Positions 22,062-29,854 of a stretch of DNA of 34,423 nucleotides are shown piece by piece. Position 1 is the stretch's first letter, and every line of letters starts with the position of its first letter. The notes below the pieces were generated by a model. That model had not been told where the DNA came from and ran no database searches. It saw only the letters and a list, made by a program, of their open reading frames with translations. Position numbers and translations under genes: made by a program. The stretch comes from JAFGGT01 sp036733165 (GTDB lineage Archaea; Methanobacteriota_B; Thermococci; Methanofastidiosales; NM3), in the NCBI GenBank assembly GCA_036733165.1, contig DAINBB010000017.1:1-34423 (forward strand), in the 5' to 3' direction.

Positions 22062-23213
22062 CTATTTCACCTTGAGATTGTTGTATTTGACATCTATTGG
22101 GAGGTCTTGTATGGGTTCCTGCAGCCTGAACGTCCCGTCACCGATGTCCTTCTTCAGGATGTTGCATATATCCCTGGCTTTGGCGTAGCTTGATATGGAG
22201 GACGCACGGACCTCCATTCCGTCAATCTCTATATGGCCCGCCCTGAGGTCACCGTAGTTCACGTAGGTAATAACGCTCTTGTCCCTTCTTTGTATGCTGT
22301 AATCGACGACCTTCGTGTAGATGTCCTCGTCACGGACAGAGACGTTCTTCATCACATCCTCGTTTAGAATGGGTATCGGCACCCCGACGCCAATGAATAT
22401 TGAAACGCCGTATCCGGGCAGATATGCGGCCCTCAAGAGGTCGGGAGACATTTTCTTTAGGTCTCCCATGACAGATATGGTGCCTCCGAAATACATCTTA
22501 TGGCCGTTTACCTCCTCCACGTTGGGATTGTGCTGGGTTCCGTTCCATGACACGTATCCCTGCGCCCCACAGAGCAGGATCCTTGTTCCCACTCCTATGG
22601 TCCTGAACTCCGGGTCGTTGAGGAGCGGGCTGAGCTGCCCAGATGTCGAAAAGTGGGCATTTCCAAGATTGGGGAGCAAAGTGCCCATGTATGTCTTGAT
22701 ACTCTTGCCCGACGCATTGACGGCAACGTTGTAATTTTGATAACAGTTCCTCGGGTTGTACATTATCGCGTCGTTCACTTCGTTGAGGTCTATCCAGGTG
22801 TTGATCTCGGTCCTGGGATAACAGTCTGTCCCCTTCGATGTCGCGCTTAGCTTCACCTCGCGCCCCTTGACCAGTTCCTCTATAACATGGGAACCTCCGA
22901 CTCTCTGGTCTATCAATGACTCGCTAGTGGCCCCGAGATAGGTGTCGACCGCCGCGAGTCCGCCGTGCGCGGGCACATCGTTGAGAAGTATCTTCTGCAT
23001 TCTTATAGGGGGGTCGGAATGCCCGAAGTTAAGGAATATTCCTGAGGAGCACATGGGTGAGAAGGTACCGGTAGTCACTACATCGACATATTCCGCCGCC
23101 CTCTTTATGCCGTCTTCTTCCACTATGCCTATTATCTCCTCGGCAGTGACGACGACAGCTTCCCCACTTTCGATTTTATTATTTATTTCATCATATGTGC
23201 GTATATTCTTCAA
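22062..23213 (-). CDS. DUF39-family homocysteine biosynthesis protein
   Basis: A 383-residue protein of the DUF39 family, the main component of the anaerobic homocysteine pathway that turns aspartate semialdehyde into homocysteine. Conserved cysteines are seen at Cys54 (TFSPMCSSG) and Cys131 (KGTDCYPR), the latter at the position reported as important in the methanogen enzyme. Other family segments are NDVPAHGGLAAVDTYLGAT, GGSHVIEELVKG and LLCGAQGYVSWNGTQHNP. The start is TTG at 23213, supported by GGGGGA seven bases upstream and a good fit to family length. No separate CBS domains follow, unlike in some homologues. It is the first gene of a two-gene operon. Confidence 0.9.
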   Translation of the reverse strand: MKNIRTYDEINNKIESGEAVVVTAEEIIGIVEEDGIKRAAEYVDVVTTGTFSPMCSSGIFLNFGHSDPPIRMQKILLNDVPAHGGLAAVDTYLGATSESLIDQRVGGSHVIEELVKGREVKLSATSKGTDCYPRTEINTWIDLNEVNDAIMYNPRNCYQNYNVAVNASGKSIKTYMGTLLPNLGNAHFSTSGQLSPLLNDPEFRTIGVGTRILLCGAQGYVSWNGTQHNPNVEEVNGHKMYFGGTISVMGDLKKMSPDLLRAAYLPGYGVSIFIGVGVPIPILNEDVMKNVSVRDEDIYTKVVDYSIQRRDKSVITYVNYGDLRAGHIEIDGMEVRASSISSYAKARDICNILKKDIGDGTFRLQEPIQDLPIDVKYNNLKVK

Positions 23214-23330
23214 TTTATTATCCCCCTTCTGTGCCAGATAATGATAAGAATATATATTAAAATTATTTGTTGATTTATATATTCATATAAGAATTTATAT
23301 TTTGATTAAAATCACAAAATAGTAATATTA
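23214..23330 (-). promoter_or_regulatory. Promoter region of the homocysteine operon
   Basis: This very AT-rich gap holds, on the minus strand, TTTTAATATATA at about 23251-23263 as TATA box, predicting a start near 23230, and GGGGGA at 23221-23226 as ribosome-binding site for the TTG start. The distal half near 23270-23330 also contains oligo-T on the minus strand reading out of the sirtuin gene side only weakly; no other gene is seen. Confidence 0.55.
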
Positions 23331-24095
23331 TCACACCACATCATGCAAATAGTTGTATAATCCGCTCAATATGTCGCTGGTATTGCCCTTTATGAAGATA
23401 TCGGAGACCCCATCCCTCGTCAACTGCGTTTCCGAAAGATTGACCTCTATCACCGTGTTATTTGGGTCATTTCCCTTCATGATCGATGGAAGCGAGGCAA
23501 ACGGATGCACAACGGCGGACGTCCCGCATATTAGCATGACATCGCTTCTCCCCACCTCCTCCATGCTGCGCCGCATGGTGTCCCCGGGGATGGGTTCACC
23601 AAAGTGCACGACATCGGACTTCAATATCGAATCGCACTTGGGACATCTCGGAACTTCCTTGTCGCCAATGCCATACCGGGAACTGCATCCAACGCATCTG
23701 AGCCTTGTGGCGTTGCCGTGGAACTCTATGAGATTTGCATTTCCTGCCTTCCTGTGAAGGTCGTCTATGTTCTGCGTGATCGTCATCTTGATATGGCCTT
23801 CGCGTTCAAGGTTATAGAGGGCGAGGTGTCCCTTGTTTGGGATTGAATCCAGGAATCTATCAAGCAGGACATGCCTGCCATATCCCTCCATCCAATATCT
23901 TACAGGGTCCATCTTGAACACCTCATAGGCTTCGTATGCTCTTCTTTCGGCCCCAGGGTCCAAGGTCCAGACGCCATTGGGCCCCCTGTAATCCGGTATT
24001 GAGGAGTCTGTGGAAATGCCTGCGCCTGTAAGTGCTATCGCGTGCCTGGCTTTCCTTATCGCCTCGGCAGCCGCCTCCAGACCCATCATATGCAT
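23331..24095 (-). CDS. Sir2-family NAD-dependent protein deacylase
   Basis: A 254-residue sirtuin that removes acyl groups from lysines using NAD. Motifs in order: GAGIST (24-29), GPNGVW (38-43), TQNID (107-111), catalytic His126 in EFHG, zinc ligands Cys134/137 and Cys151/154, HFGEPIP and the NAD-binding CGTSAVVHPFASLP (190-203). In archaea such enzymes act on chromatin proteins such as Alba or on metabolic acyl-CoA synthetases. The window encodes an ADP-forming acyl-CoA synthetase, but that family is not the classical acetylated AMP-forming one, so a link is only a guess. No ribosome-binding site is present; the ATG lies 28 bases from a shared TATA element, so the mRNA is probably leaderless. 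Confidence 0.94.
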   Translation of the reverse strand: MHMMGLEAAAEAIRKARHAIALTGAGISTDSSIPDYRGPNGVWTLDPGAERRAYEAYEVFKMDPVRYWMEGYGRHVLLDRFLDSIPNKGHLALYNLEREGHIKMTITQNIDDLHRKAGNANLIEFHGNATRLRCVGCSSRYGIGDKEVPRCPKCDSILKSDVVHFGEPIPGDTMRRSMEEVGRSDVMLICGTSAVVHPFASLPSIMKGNDPNNTVIEVNLSETQLTRDGVSDIFIKGNTSDILSGLYNYLHDVV

Positions 24096-24118
24096 ACCAT
24101 ATGTTCTATAGGAACATG

Positions 24119-24127
24119 TTTTTAAAT
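24119..24127. promoter_or_regulatory. Shared TATA element for divergent sirtuin and DUF368 genes
   Basis: TTTTTAAAT is centred about 28 bases from the sirtuin ATG (minus strand) and about 24 bases from the DUF368 ATG (plus strand). TTTAAA is self-complementary, so one box could serve either direction. Direct repeats of ACATGTTTT flank it. Confidence 0.55.
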
Positions 24128-24146
24128 CACATGTTTTAATAAGTTC

Positions 24147-24968
24147 ATGGCCAATGCATTGAGGGGCGACATGGACCCAAGGCTTGTTTTGAAAGGATGC
24201 ATCATAGGCGTTGCGAACATAATACCTGGTGTGTCCGGCGGTACCCTGGCGGTTGTGCTGGGGATATATGACAGGCTCATCTCATCCATAGGCAACTTCC
24301 TGTTCGATAAGGAGAACAGGCGGGGCCATGTCATTTTCCTTGCGCAGGTGGCACTGGGCGCCGCGGTGGCAATATTCCTTCTTTCCAATCTTATGAACTA
24401 CCTCTATGAAAATCACGAGTATGCCACGATATTCTTCTTCATGGGACTTATCGTCGGAAGCATACCGACAGTGCTGAAGCAACATACGGACATGAGGCCA
24501 AACATGCCCAACATATTGCTTTTCATCATTGGATTCCTTGCCATACTTTCCCTTGAGCTGATAAACGTGTCCGAAGGTGGGACAGCCACAGGCAGCTCTG
24601 AGGTGCCCTTGCTGTTCGTTGCGGGCATCTTGTCGGCAGCGGCCATGATAGTGCCCGGTTTTTCCGGTTCCTTTGTCCTTGTGGCCATAGGGGTGTATTG
24701 GGAACTTATAGATGCAGTGAAGTCCCTCGACATAGTGCCCTTGATATCCTTCGGCATAGGCGCACTGATTGGCATCCTGGTGGTCTCAAAGGCGCTTGAG
24801 AAGATATTGCGCAGATATCCATCAAAGTTCTATTACTTCATCCTTGGGCTTGTCATAGCCTCCATATTCGTAATTTTCCCAGGTGTCCCTGCAGATGCCG
24901 TTGTCCTTGCGAAGAGCCTGGCATCCCTCTGTGCGGGCGCTCTCATATCGATAAAGCTATCGAAATGA
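24147..24968 (+). CDS. DUF368 membrane protein (polyprenyl-phosphate flippase-like)
   Basis: A 273-residue polytopic membrane protein of the DUF368 family. Bacterial members (PopT) have been shown to return undecaprenyl phosphate across the membrane; an archaeal role with dolichyl phosphate in glycan recycling is inference. Two inverted halves carry the family signatures: GVANIIPGVSGGTLAVVLGIY at about 20-40 (18 of these residues are core), and AAAMIVPGFSGSFVLVAIGVY in the second half. About eight hydrophobic helices are visible. It is followed by RaSEA with an ATGA overlap, although the functions look unrelated. The transcript is probably leaderless from the shared TATA box. Confidence 0.88.
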   Translation: MANALRGDMDPRLVLKGCIIGVANIIPGVSGGTLAVVLGIYDRLISSIGNFLFDKENRRGHVIFLAQVALGAAVAIFLLSNLMNYLYENHEYATIFFFMGLIVGSIPTVLKQHTDMRPNMPNILLFIIGFLAILSLELINVSEGGTATGSSEVPLLFVAGILSAAAMIVPGFSGSFVLVAIGVYWELIDAVKSLDIVPLISFGIGALIGILVVSKALEKILRRYPSKFYYFILGLVIASIFVIFPGVPADAVVLAKSLASLCAGALISIKLSK

Positions 24969-25900
24969 TTATATTCTCCTCTGGACATCTCATTAGGATG
25001 TCATCTTGGAAGAATGAAGAGCTTGTCGACGGAAGGCCGGGACTTGCCAAGTCGATAATATTGCCGACATGCGGCTGTTACTATGACAAATGTTACATGT
25101 GCTCCTACAAGACAGACTGTCCGAAGGTCACACCTCAAAACATTGTCGACATCTTCGTCTCTGAGATTGAGGACGGTATAGACAAGTACAAAATATTCAC
25201 ATCTGGCAGTTTTTTTGACAAAAGAGAGCTTTCACAAAAGCAGCTTATAGACATCATGAATCGCGTCTCTGACAGTGGCGCGACAGAGTTGACTGTGGAA
25301 AGCAGGCCTGAATTCATCGATGAGCCCACCATAAATGATTCACTTGAGGCATTGGGAGGGAATGTCAGGCTCGAGGTCGCGATCGGTCTTGAATCGGCGA
25401 ACAACGATGTCCTCAAGTATCACATCAACAAGGGATTCACGTTTGAGAAGTATATGGGATGTGTCGATGTCCTGACGGCGCACGATGTCTTGGTAAAGAC
25501 GTATCTTCTCCTGAAACCACCCTTCCTGACAGAATATGAGTCCCTCTTGGATGTGATCAGAAGTGCGAGGCTTGTGGAGAAGGTGTCTGACACGATCTCC
25601 ATAAATCCGATATCCATCCACAAGGATTCGGTCGTGGAGCAGCTTTGGAAACGGCACAAGTACAGGCCGCCGTACCTGTGGTCACTTGTGGAATGCCTCA
25701 ACGAGATCAAGGACCTCTCGTCCTATGTGATGTCACATCCCGTTGCCGTAGGAAAGGAACGTGGGATACACAACTGCGGCGGATGCGACAGGGAACTGAT
25801 GGAACAGATCGAAAGGTACAACATGGGCTCAAGGCAGACGATCGACCATTCATGTGCGTGCAGGGAAGAATGGGAAGAAGAGCTAAAAAAGATATTCTAG
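24965..25900 (+). CDS. Archaeosine biosynthesis radical SAM protein RaSEA
   Basis: A 311-residue radical SAM enzyme that forms a complex with ArcS and cleaves the lysine adduct of preQ0-tRNA to give archaeosine (G+) at position 15. The cluster-binding cysteines are probably Cys38, Cys43 and Cys46 in CGCYYDKCYMCSY, followed by the family segments FTSGSFFDKREL, ELTVESRPEFI, EVAIGLESANNDVLKYHINKG (core GLES) and INPISIHKDS. A second cysteine group near the end (Cys271/274 and Cys297/299) may bind zinc. The start overlaps the DUF368 stop by four bases; a methionine at residue 12 is an alternative start. Its partner arcS lies about 21 kb away in this same window. Confidence 0.92.
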   Translation: MIIFSSGHLIRMSSWKNEELVDGRPGLAKSIILPTCGCYYDKCYMCSYKTDCPKVTPQNIVDIFVSEIEDGIDKYKIFTSGSFFDKRELSQKQLIDIMNRVSDSGATELTVESRPEFIDEPTINDSLEALGGNVRLEVAIGLESANNDVLKYHINKGFTFEKYMGCVDVLTAHDVLVKTYLLLKPPFLTEYESLLDVIRSARLVEKVSDTISINPISIHKDSVVEQLWKRHKYRPPYLWSLVECLNEIKDLSSYVMSHPVAVGKERGIHNCGGCDRELMEQIERYNMGSRQTIDHSCACREEWEEELKKIF

Positions 25901-26340
25901 CCAGAATACAGGCCCTCCCTCTTGTTGAACGCCTCTATTACATTCCCATCCGGGTCACGCATATAGAACATCCTTTTCCCATTGATCTTGTCGTTCTCGT
26001 GTTCGATGGTGACCGGCTCGGAGATGCAATTGATGCCCATATCCCTCATGCGGGAATGCAGTTTGTCCACATCGTCCACCTCGAATGCAATGTGATTGAA
26101 TTCTGACGTCTTCTCACTGAAACCGTTCCTGAACTCCACAAGCTCTATGTTGACCCCCGTGGTCTCATCAGACATCACAGCGAAGACAACGTCGAAGCCC
26201 TCTATGCCAGACACCTTCTCGAACTGTCCTCCATCGATGCCATGTTCGAACTTCGGTCTGAGCCCCAGCGCATCTTCATAGAACTTCTTTGACCTCTCAA
26301 GGTCGCTTACCCTCAGAGCTATATGATTCAAAATCGCCAT
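25897..26340 (-). CDS. VOC-family (glyoxalase/epimerase fold) protein
   Basis: A 147-residue vicinal-oxygen-chelate protein with two beta-alpha-beta-beta-beta modules. Candidate metal ligands occur at the usual four positions: His6 (LNHIAL), Glu66 (NIELVEF), His83 (FNHIAF) and Glu136 (NVIEAF). The RDPDGNVIE segment is a hallmark of the superfamily. Members include glyoxalase I, methylmalonyl-CoA epimerase, dioxygenases and resistance proteins; lack of clear epimerase-specific sequence keeps the substrate open. The gene is convergent with RaSEA and the two stops interlock in CTAG. It lies downstream of thiL on the same strand, 60 bases away. Confidence 0.85.
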   Translation of the reverse strand: MAILNHIALRVSDLERSKKFYEDALGLRPKFEHGIDGGQFEKVSGIEGFDVVFAVMSDETTGVNIELVEFRNGFSEKTSEFNHIAFEVDDVDKLHSRMRDMGINCISEPVTIEHENDKINGKRMFYMRDPDGNVIEAFNKREGLYSG

Positions 26341-26400
26341 TTTATCACTAACGTCCGTTTATGCTATAAGTTGTATAAAAGTCAATATATGGTTTTGGCA

Positions 26401-27363
26401 TCATCGTCTGAAATGGTCATAGCCCGGCCCTATGGCCTTTCTTTCCCCATTTTCGTCTATGGCGACACCCTCTTCACTGCTTAGTATTCTCCCGATGATG
26501 GAGAAATCCTCGTATGCTTCCCTGAGTCCCTCCATGTTATCCTCAGGGACGGTGAATAGGAGCTCGAGGTCCTCTCCGCCATACAGGGCGTAGTCACAGG
26601 CGGATTCGGACAATATACCGGCCGCGGCGATGGCAGGGTCGGACAGGGGGATCTTGTCCTTGTATATCACGGCACCGACATGGCTCTCATCGCATAGGTG
26701 CATGAGCTCGCTTCCCAGGCCGTCGCTTATGTCTATCATGGCATTGGCATATCTTGCGATTGTCCGTCCCTCCTCCGCACATCTTGACCTTGGATTTAAG
26801 TGGGGGCCGACATCACCTTTCATGCCTGCAAGTAGCAGCCTCAGTCCCCCTTCGCTCCCTCCCAATCTGCCGGTGACGCATATCAGGTCGCCTTCCTTGG
26901 CCATATCCCTTGCTCTAAGAAGCCTTTTTTCCACATCACCGACTATTGTGAGGTTGAGCACGATATCGCTCCCATGGGTCGTGTCGCCCCCTATTATAAA
27001 CATCCCATGCCTATTGCATGCGCTGTACACGCCGTCATAGAGTTTGTCCAAGAATCCAAGTTCCGTATCCTTTGGCAGTGCCATTGACACTATGCCATAC
27101 CTTGGCCTGCCACCCATGGAGACTATGTCAGACACGTTGCACTCGACCAATTTGCTGCCGATCTGTTCAGGGCTGGACCACTTAAGGGAAAAGTGGATGT
27201 TCTCCACTATCATGTCCGCCGCTATCAGCATGTATGGCCCTTCTCCGACATCCAGTACTGCGCAATCGTCACCCACGCCTCGAACGATCGCGGGGTCCGG
27301 GACGTCTTGTCTGTCCATCAATCTCTTTATCAGGGCAAATTCACCTATGTCGGACGCCTTCAT
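26401..27363 (-). CDS. thiL: Thiamine-monophosphate kinase ThiL
   Basis: A 320-residue ATP-dependent kinase of the PurM/SelD fold that makes thiamine diphosphate, the cofactor of ferredoxin-linked oxidoreductases and transketolase. Family segments are GDDCAVLD near 32-39, DMIVENIHF, GGRPRYGIVSMALP, IGGDTTHGSDIVLNLTIVG (core GGDTT), ISDGLGSEL and LYGGEDLELLFTVP. Length is normal. GGAGGTG lies about ten bases before the ATG. The DDCA and GGDTT acidic residues bind magnesium-ATP. No other thiamine gene is in the window. Confidence 0.95.
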   Translation of the reverse strand: MKASDIGEFALIKRLMDRQDVPDPAIVRGVGDDCAVLDVGEGPYMLIAADMIVENIHFSLKWSSPEQIGSKLVECNVSDIVSMGGRPRYGIVSMALPKDTELGFLDKLYDGVYSACNRHGMFIIGGDTTHGSDIVLNLTIVGDVEKRLLRARDMAKEGDLICVTGRLGGSEGGLRLLLAGMKGDVGPHLNPRSRCAEEGRTIARYANAMIDISDGLGSELMHLCDESHVGAVIYKDKIPLSDPAIAAAGILSESACDYALYGGEDLELLFTVPEDNMEGLREAYEDFSIIGRILSSEEGVAIDENGERKAIGPGYDHFRR

Positions 27364-27485
27364 GCCGATACACCTCCCGGAGTTGACGGATCACGGACAA
27401 GATAAACGACCGGCCGTGCATATCGATGGTCATTCTGATCCATATGGGCCACAGGATTATTTCATTGTCCCGCGAACGGCACACA

Positions 27486-27653
27486 TCATATGATCTTCTT
27501 TTCCTTGAGGAAGGATACAAAGCATTTATTATTGCAGAAATACAGTCTAGAGAGGTGTTTTGGGTCTCTCCAAAATTCGAGTACAATCCGTCCCTTGTCA
27601 TGAATGTCAAATTCACCATTACAATTCTCGCACTTCTTCTTTGTACCTCTCAT
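27486..27653 (-). CDS. Small 55-residue zinc-finger (TRASH/FCS-like) protein
   Basis: A short gene encoding a basic protein with one predicted zinc site: Cys8 and Cys11 (KKCENCNGEF) and Cys40 and Cys44 (YFCNNKCFVSF). CxxC followed by F-C-x3-C resembles TRASH, MYM or FCS-type treble-clef fingers, which serve metal sensing or protein contacts. AGGTGGA at 27659-27665, five bases before the ATG, is a strong ribosome-binding site, and ATTATATA at about 27696-27703 is a possible TATA box. Start-site context, cysteine spacing and aromatic residues all argue for a real gene even though it is short. It stands 122 bases upstream of thiL on the same strand; the function is unknown. Confidence 0.75.
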   Translation of the reverse strand: MRGTKKKCENCNGEFDIHDKGRIVLEFWRDPKHLSRLYFCNNKCFVSFLKEKKII

Positions 27654-27743
27654 CGTGATCCACCTGGCAAATTCATATTAATACAATTGCATGCATTATA
27701 TAATTTTCCTTTATATCTTTTCCTTAATAAGCAAATATGGTAG

Positions 27744-27785
27744 AATAAATTTATATTAAATCCAATGCAATTTGATGTTGGTGAT
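27744..27785 (+). promoter_or_regulatory. Promoter and ribosome-binding site for the YbjQ-like gene
   Basis: TTATATTAAA at 27751-27760 is a TATA candidate about 35 bases before the ATG, and GGTGAT at 27780-27785 is the ribosome-binding site. Confidence 0.5.
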
Positions 27786-27790
27786 TAATA

Positions 27791-28102
27791 ATGATAATGA
27801 CTACCACGGATGAGATAGCAGGTTCCGAGGTCAAAGAGGTCTTGGGACTTGTTAGGGGTAATACCATAAGAGCCAAACATCTCGGCAAGGACATAGTGGC
27901 CGGACTTAGGAACATTGTTGGTGGGGAGCTCAAGGAATACACAGAGATGATCTCAGAGGCAAGGGAGGAATCCATTGCAAGGATGGTGGAAGAAGCCGAA
28001 AAGATGGGCGCGGATGCCATCATAGGGGTCAGGATCACAACTTCCCAGGTTGCACAAGGTGCGGCAGAGATACTGGCCTACGGGACTGCAGTGAAACTCT
28101 AA
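27791..28102 (+). CDS. YbjQ/UPF0145-family protein
   Basis: A 103-residue protein of the YbjQ (heavy-metal-binding-domain, formerly DUF74) family, known to form homopentamers but without a firmly assigned role. Typical segments are VRGNTIRAKHLGKDI, IVGGELKEYTEMISEAREESIARM (core GGELKEYTE) and GADAIIGVRITTS. Length matches the family. It precedes an NfeD-like membrane protein by ten bases, so the two are probably co-transcribed, and may act together at the membrane. Confidence 0.9.
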   Translation: MIMTTTDEIAGSEVKEVLGLVRGNTIRAKHLGKDIVAGLRNIVGGELKEYTEMISEAREESIARMVEEAEKMGADAIIGVRITTSQVAQGAAEILAYGTAVKL

Positions 28103-28112
28103 GGTAGCTAGT

Positions 28113-28334
28113 ATGGAAGAAATAATTGCCCGTTGGCTAATAATTGCAGCAATATTCCTTGTGGGAGAACTTTTTGTAAGGACCTACTATCTGTTGGACT
28201 TCTCGGCGGCGGCAGTGATAAGCGCTTTGGCCGCAGATCTGGCACTCCCTTTCATGGTACAATGGGCAATATTCTTTTTTGTATCATTGATAACCGTCAT
28301 ATTCACGCGTGAAATAAAGAAGGAATCTGATTAG
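28113..28334 (+). CDS. Small NfeD-like two- or three-helix membrane protein
   Basis: A 73-residue membrane protein. Three hydrophobic stretches (about 8-22, 27-48 and 50-66) with the segment FSAAAVISALAADLALPFMVQ resemble the membrane part of NfeD/YbbK proteins, which partner stomatin-like proteases. The C-terminal OB domain of NfeD is lacking, so this is either a membrane-only variant or an unrelated small membrane protein. It follows the YbjQ-like gene closely and ends in a 4-base stop interlock with the gamma-carbonic anhydrase-like gene. No stomatin gene is present nearby. Confidence 0.6.
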   Translation: MEEIIARWLIIAAIFLVGELFVRTYYLLDFSAAAVISALAADLALPFMVQWAIFFFVSLITVIFTREIKKESD

Positions 28335-28882
28335 CCCAGCATTCCCTTGTATCCCTTTGCAAGTTCACAATTGACCTCTATGACCTCATCGTTGAAATCT
28401 TTGAGGTTTGCAGGGACCTCTCCCAATCCATCGGCTTCCTCTTGAGTTTGGACGACCGTGCCCGGGGGAACGAATCTATCATTCCCGATTTTCACACCGA
28501 GAACGGTGGCGTTGTGCGATATGAAGCATCTCTCGCCAACATCTGTCGAGGCCACTACGGCACCGAATCCCACAAAGGTCCCGTCCTTGATATGCACGGG
28601 GCCATGGATTATCGCGCAATGGGCCAACGATATCTTCTTTCCCAACACGACCTCGCCTCCCTTGAGGCAATGCACAACGACATTGTCCTGGACGTTGCTG
28701 TCATCCCCTATCACTATCCTTTCTCCCTCGTCAGACCTTATGCTGGCACCCGGGGCGACGTTTATGTGCTTTCCCAGTCTTACATTCCCGATAACGCTGG
28801 CCGTTGCCGCTATAGAACAAGACTCGTCGATATCGGGGCTTGAGACATCCTTCCATGAAGTCTTTGGATTCTTACCTAGCAT
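28331..28882 (-). CDS. Gamma-class carbonic anhydrase-like hexapeptide protein (CamH type)
   Basis: A 183-residue left-handed beta-helix protein of the gamma-carbonic anhydrase group. The three metal-binding histidines are present: His71 (VVVHCL) and the H-x4-H pair His88/His93 (AHCAIIHG). Arg49 and Gln65 match the second-shell residues of the Cam enzyme. The acidic loop that carries the proton-shuttle Glu in classical Cam is not present, so it is of the CamH type, whose activity varies. It may hydrate CO2 or be a related acyltransferase-like protein. AGGTTGAT before the ATG is the ribosome-binding site. Confidence 0.87.
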   Translation of the reverse strand: MLGKNPKTSWKDVSSPDIDESCSIAATASVIGNVRLGKHINVAPGASIRSDEGERIVIGDDSNVQDNVVVHCLKGGEVVLGKKISLAHCAIIHGPVHIKDGTFVGFGAVVASTDVGERCFISHNATVLGVKIGNDRFVPPGTVVQTQEEADGLGEVPANLKDFNDEVIEVNCELAKGYKGMLG

Positions 28883-29006
28883 ATTATCAACCTTTTAACT
28901 ATGATTATGGCACACGATTAAAAATCTATTGAATGCCAAAGCATCGATAATCATGAAGGACATGGCCATGAACAGAGGTTGCGGAACAGTATAAAAATAA
29001 GAAAAG

Positions 29007-29016
29007 AATAAATATC
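29007..29016 (+). promoter_or_regulatory. TATA box for the membrane protein gene at 29036
   Basis: AATAAATATC is centred about 25 bases before the ATG with no ribosome-binding site between, as for a leaderless transcript. Confidence 0.5.
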
Positions 29017-29035
29017 ATACCATCAACCTTAGTTC

Positions 29036-29854
29036 ATGGAAAGGTCTCACCTTCTTGCCATATGCGTCTATTTGGCGGTCGTTTCCTCGTTGGTCATGGT
29101 GTCCTTCACCTCTTACTCATATTACTCCAACAACGGGAACTATGAAGACGTTGTCAATGACCCTGAATGGCTCAAGACATTGCCTGAGGACCTCAGCAGG
29201 GAGGTGTCTGAGGAGATAGCGGCGATACTGTCATTGGACGAGGGTACCACAGAGAGGGTCTACGATGCCATCCTGGAGTCCACGGACGAGGAATGGGCGA
29301 ACACGGAGGGCAAGGAGATAGTGAACGACATATTGGACTACATCACATCGAAGGACGATATGATCGATTCTGCCATTGACATAGCGGAGTACAAGACCCC
29401 TGTGATACAGGCCATCATAACGTTCATCCCGAGCTTTCTGGCAGACACCATAAGCGAACTGTTGCCAGACGAGATACCCTTGGCGGCCCTTGTCAACATG
29501 GATGACCTTGACAATGTGAGAGACATATTCGGTTTCATGGAAAGATTCAGGTATGTCATGCTGGCGCTCCTGTTGCTGGGCATTCCCTCGATATTGGTCC
29601 TGAAACCCACCAGGGACGAGTTGCTAGAATGGGCATACACTTCCACCCTCCTCAGCGTTGTAACCTCGTTCTTGGGGATATTGCTCCTGACATTAAGGAT
29701 CCACCTGGCTTTTGACAGGATAGACCTCTCCTTTGTCGAAAGTTTTGGTTCAAATCTGAACATGGGCTATCTGAAGTATGCAATGCCGATGATGATATTC
29801 CCGTTGGCGCTCTTTGCCATATCCCTACTTCTTAGAAGACATCTAAAACAATGA
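29036..29854 (+). CDS. Unrecognised membrane protein with large acidic extracellular domain
   Basis: I do not recognise this 272-residue protein. An N-terminal hydrophobic segment (about 6-26) is followed by a helical, strongly acidic region (about 30-165: EEIAAIL, ESTDEEWANTEGKEIV, SELLPDEIPLA), then three hydrophobic segments (about 172-192, 202-222 and 243-265) and a short basic end (RRHLKQ). This suggests a protein with a helical domain outside the cell and four membrane helices. Homologues are likely confined to related archaea, which is a guess. It stands alone between convergent or separated genes and appears to be transcribed leaderless. No enzymatic motif or cysteine is present apart from one in the first helix. 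Confidence 0.75.
   Translation: MERSHLLAICVYLAVVSSLVMVSFTSYSYYSNNGNYEDVVNDPEWLKTLPEDLSREVSEEIAAILSLDEGTTERVYDAILESTDEEWANTEGKEIVNDILDYITSKDDMIDSAIDIAEYKTPVIQAIITFIPSFLADTISELLPDEIPLAALVNMDDLDNVRDIFGFMERFRYVMLALLLLGIPSILVLKPTRDELLEWAYTSTLLSVVTSFLGILLLTLRIHLAFDRIDLSFVESFGSNLNMGYLKYAMPMMIFPLALFAISLLLRRHLKQ

Noticed and set aside
27341..27619. 92-codon minus-strand frame upstream of thiL
   Set aside because: It overlaps the zinc-finger gene in another frame and runs into thiL; it has no ribosome-binding site or recognisable features.
29748..29762. GGTTCAAATC-like T-loop sequence suggesting a tRNA
   Set aside because: It is inside the membrane-protein gene and no acceptor or anticodon stems can be built around it.
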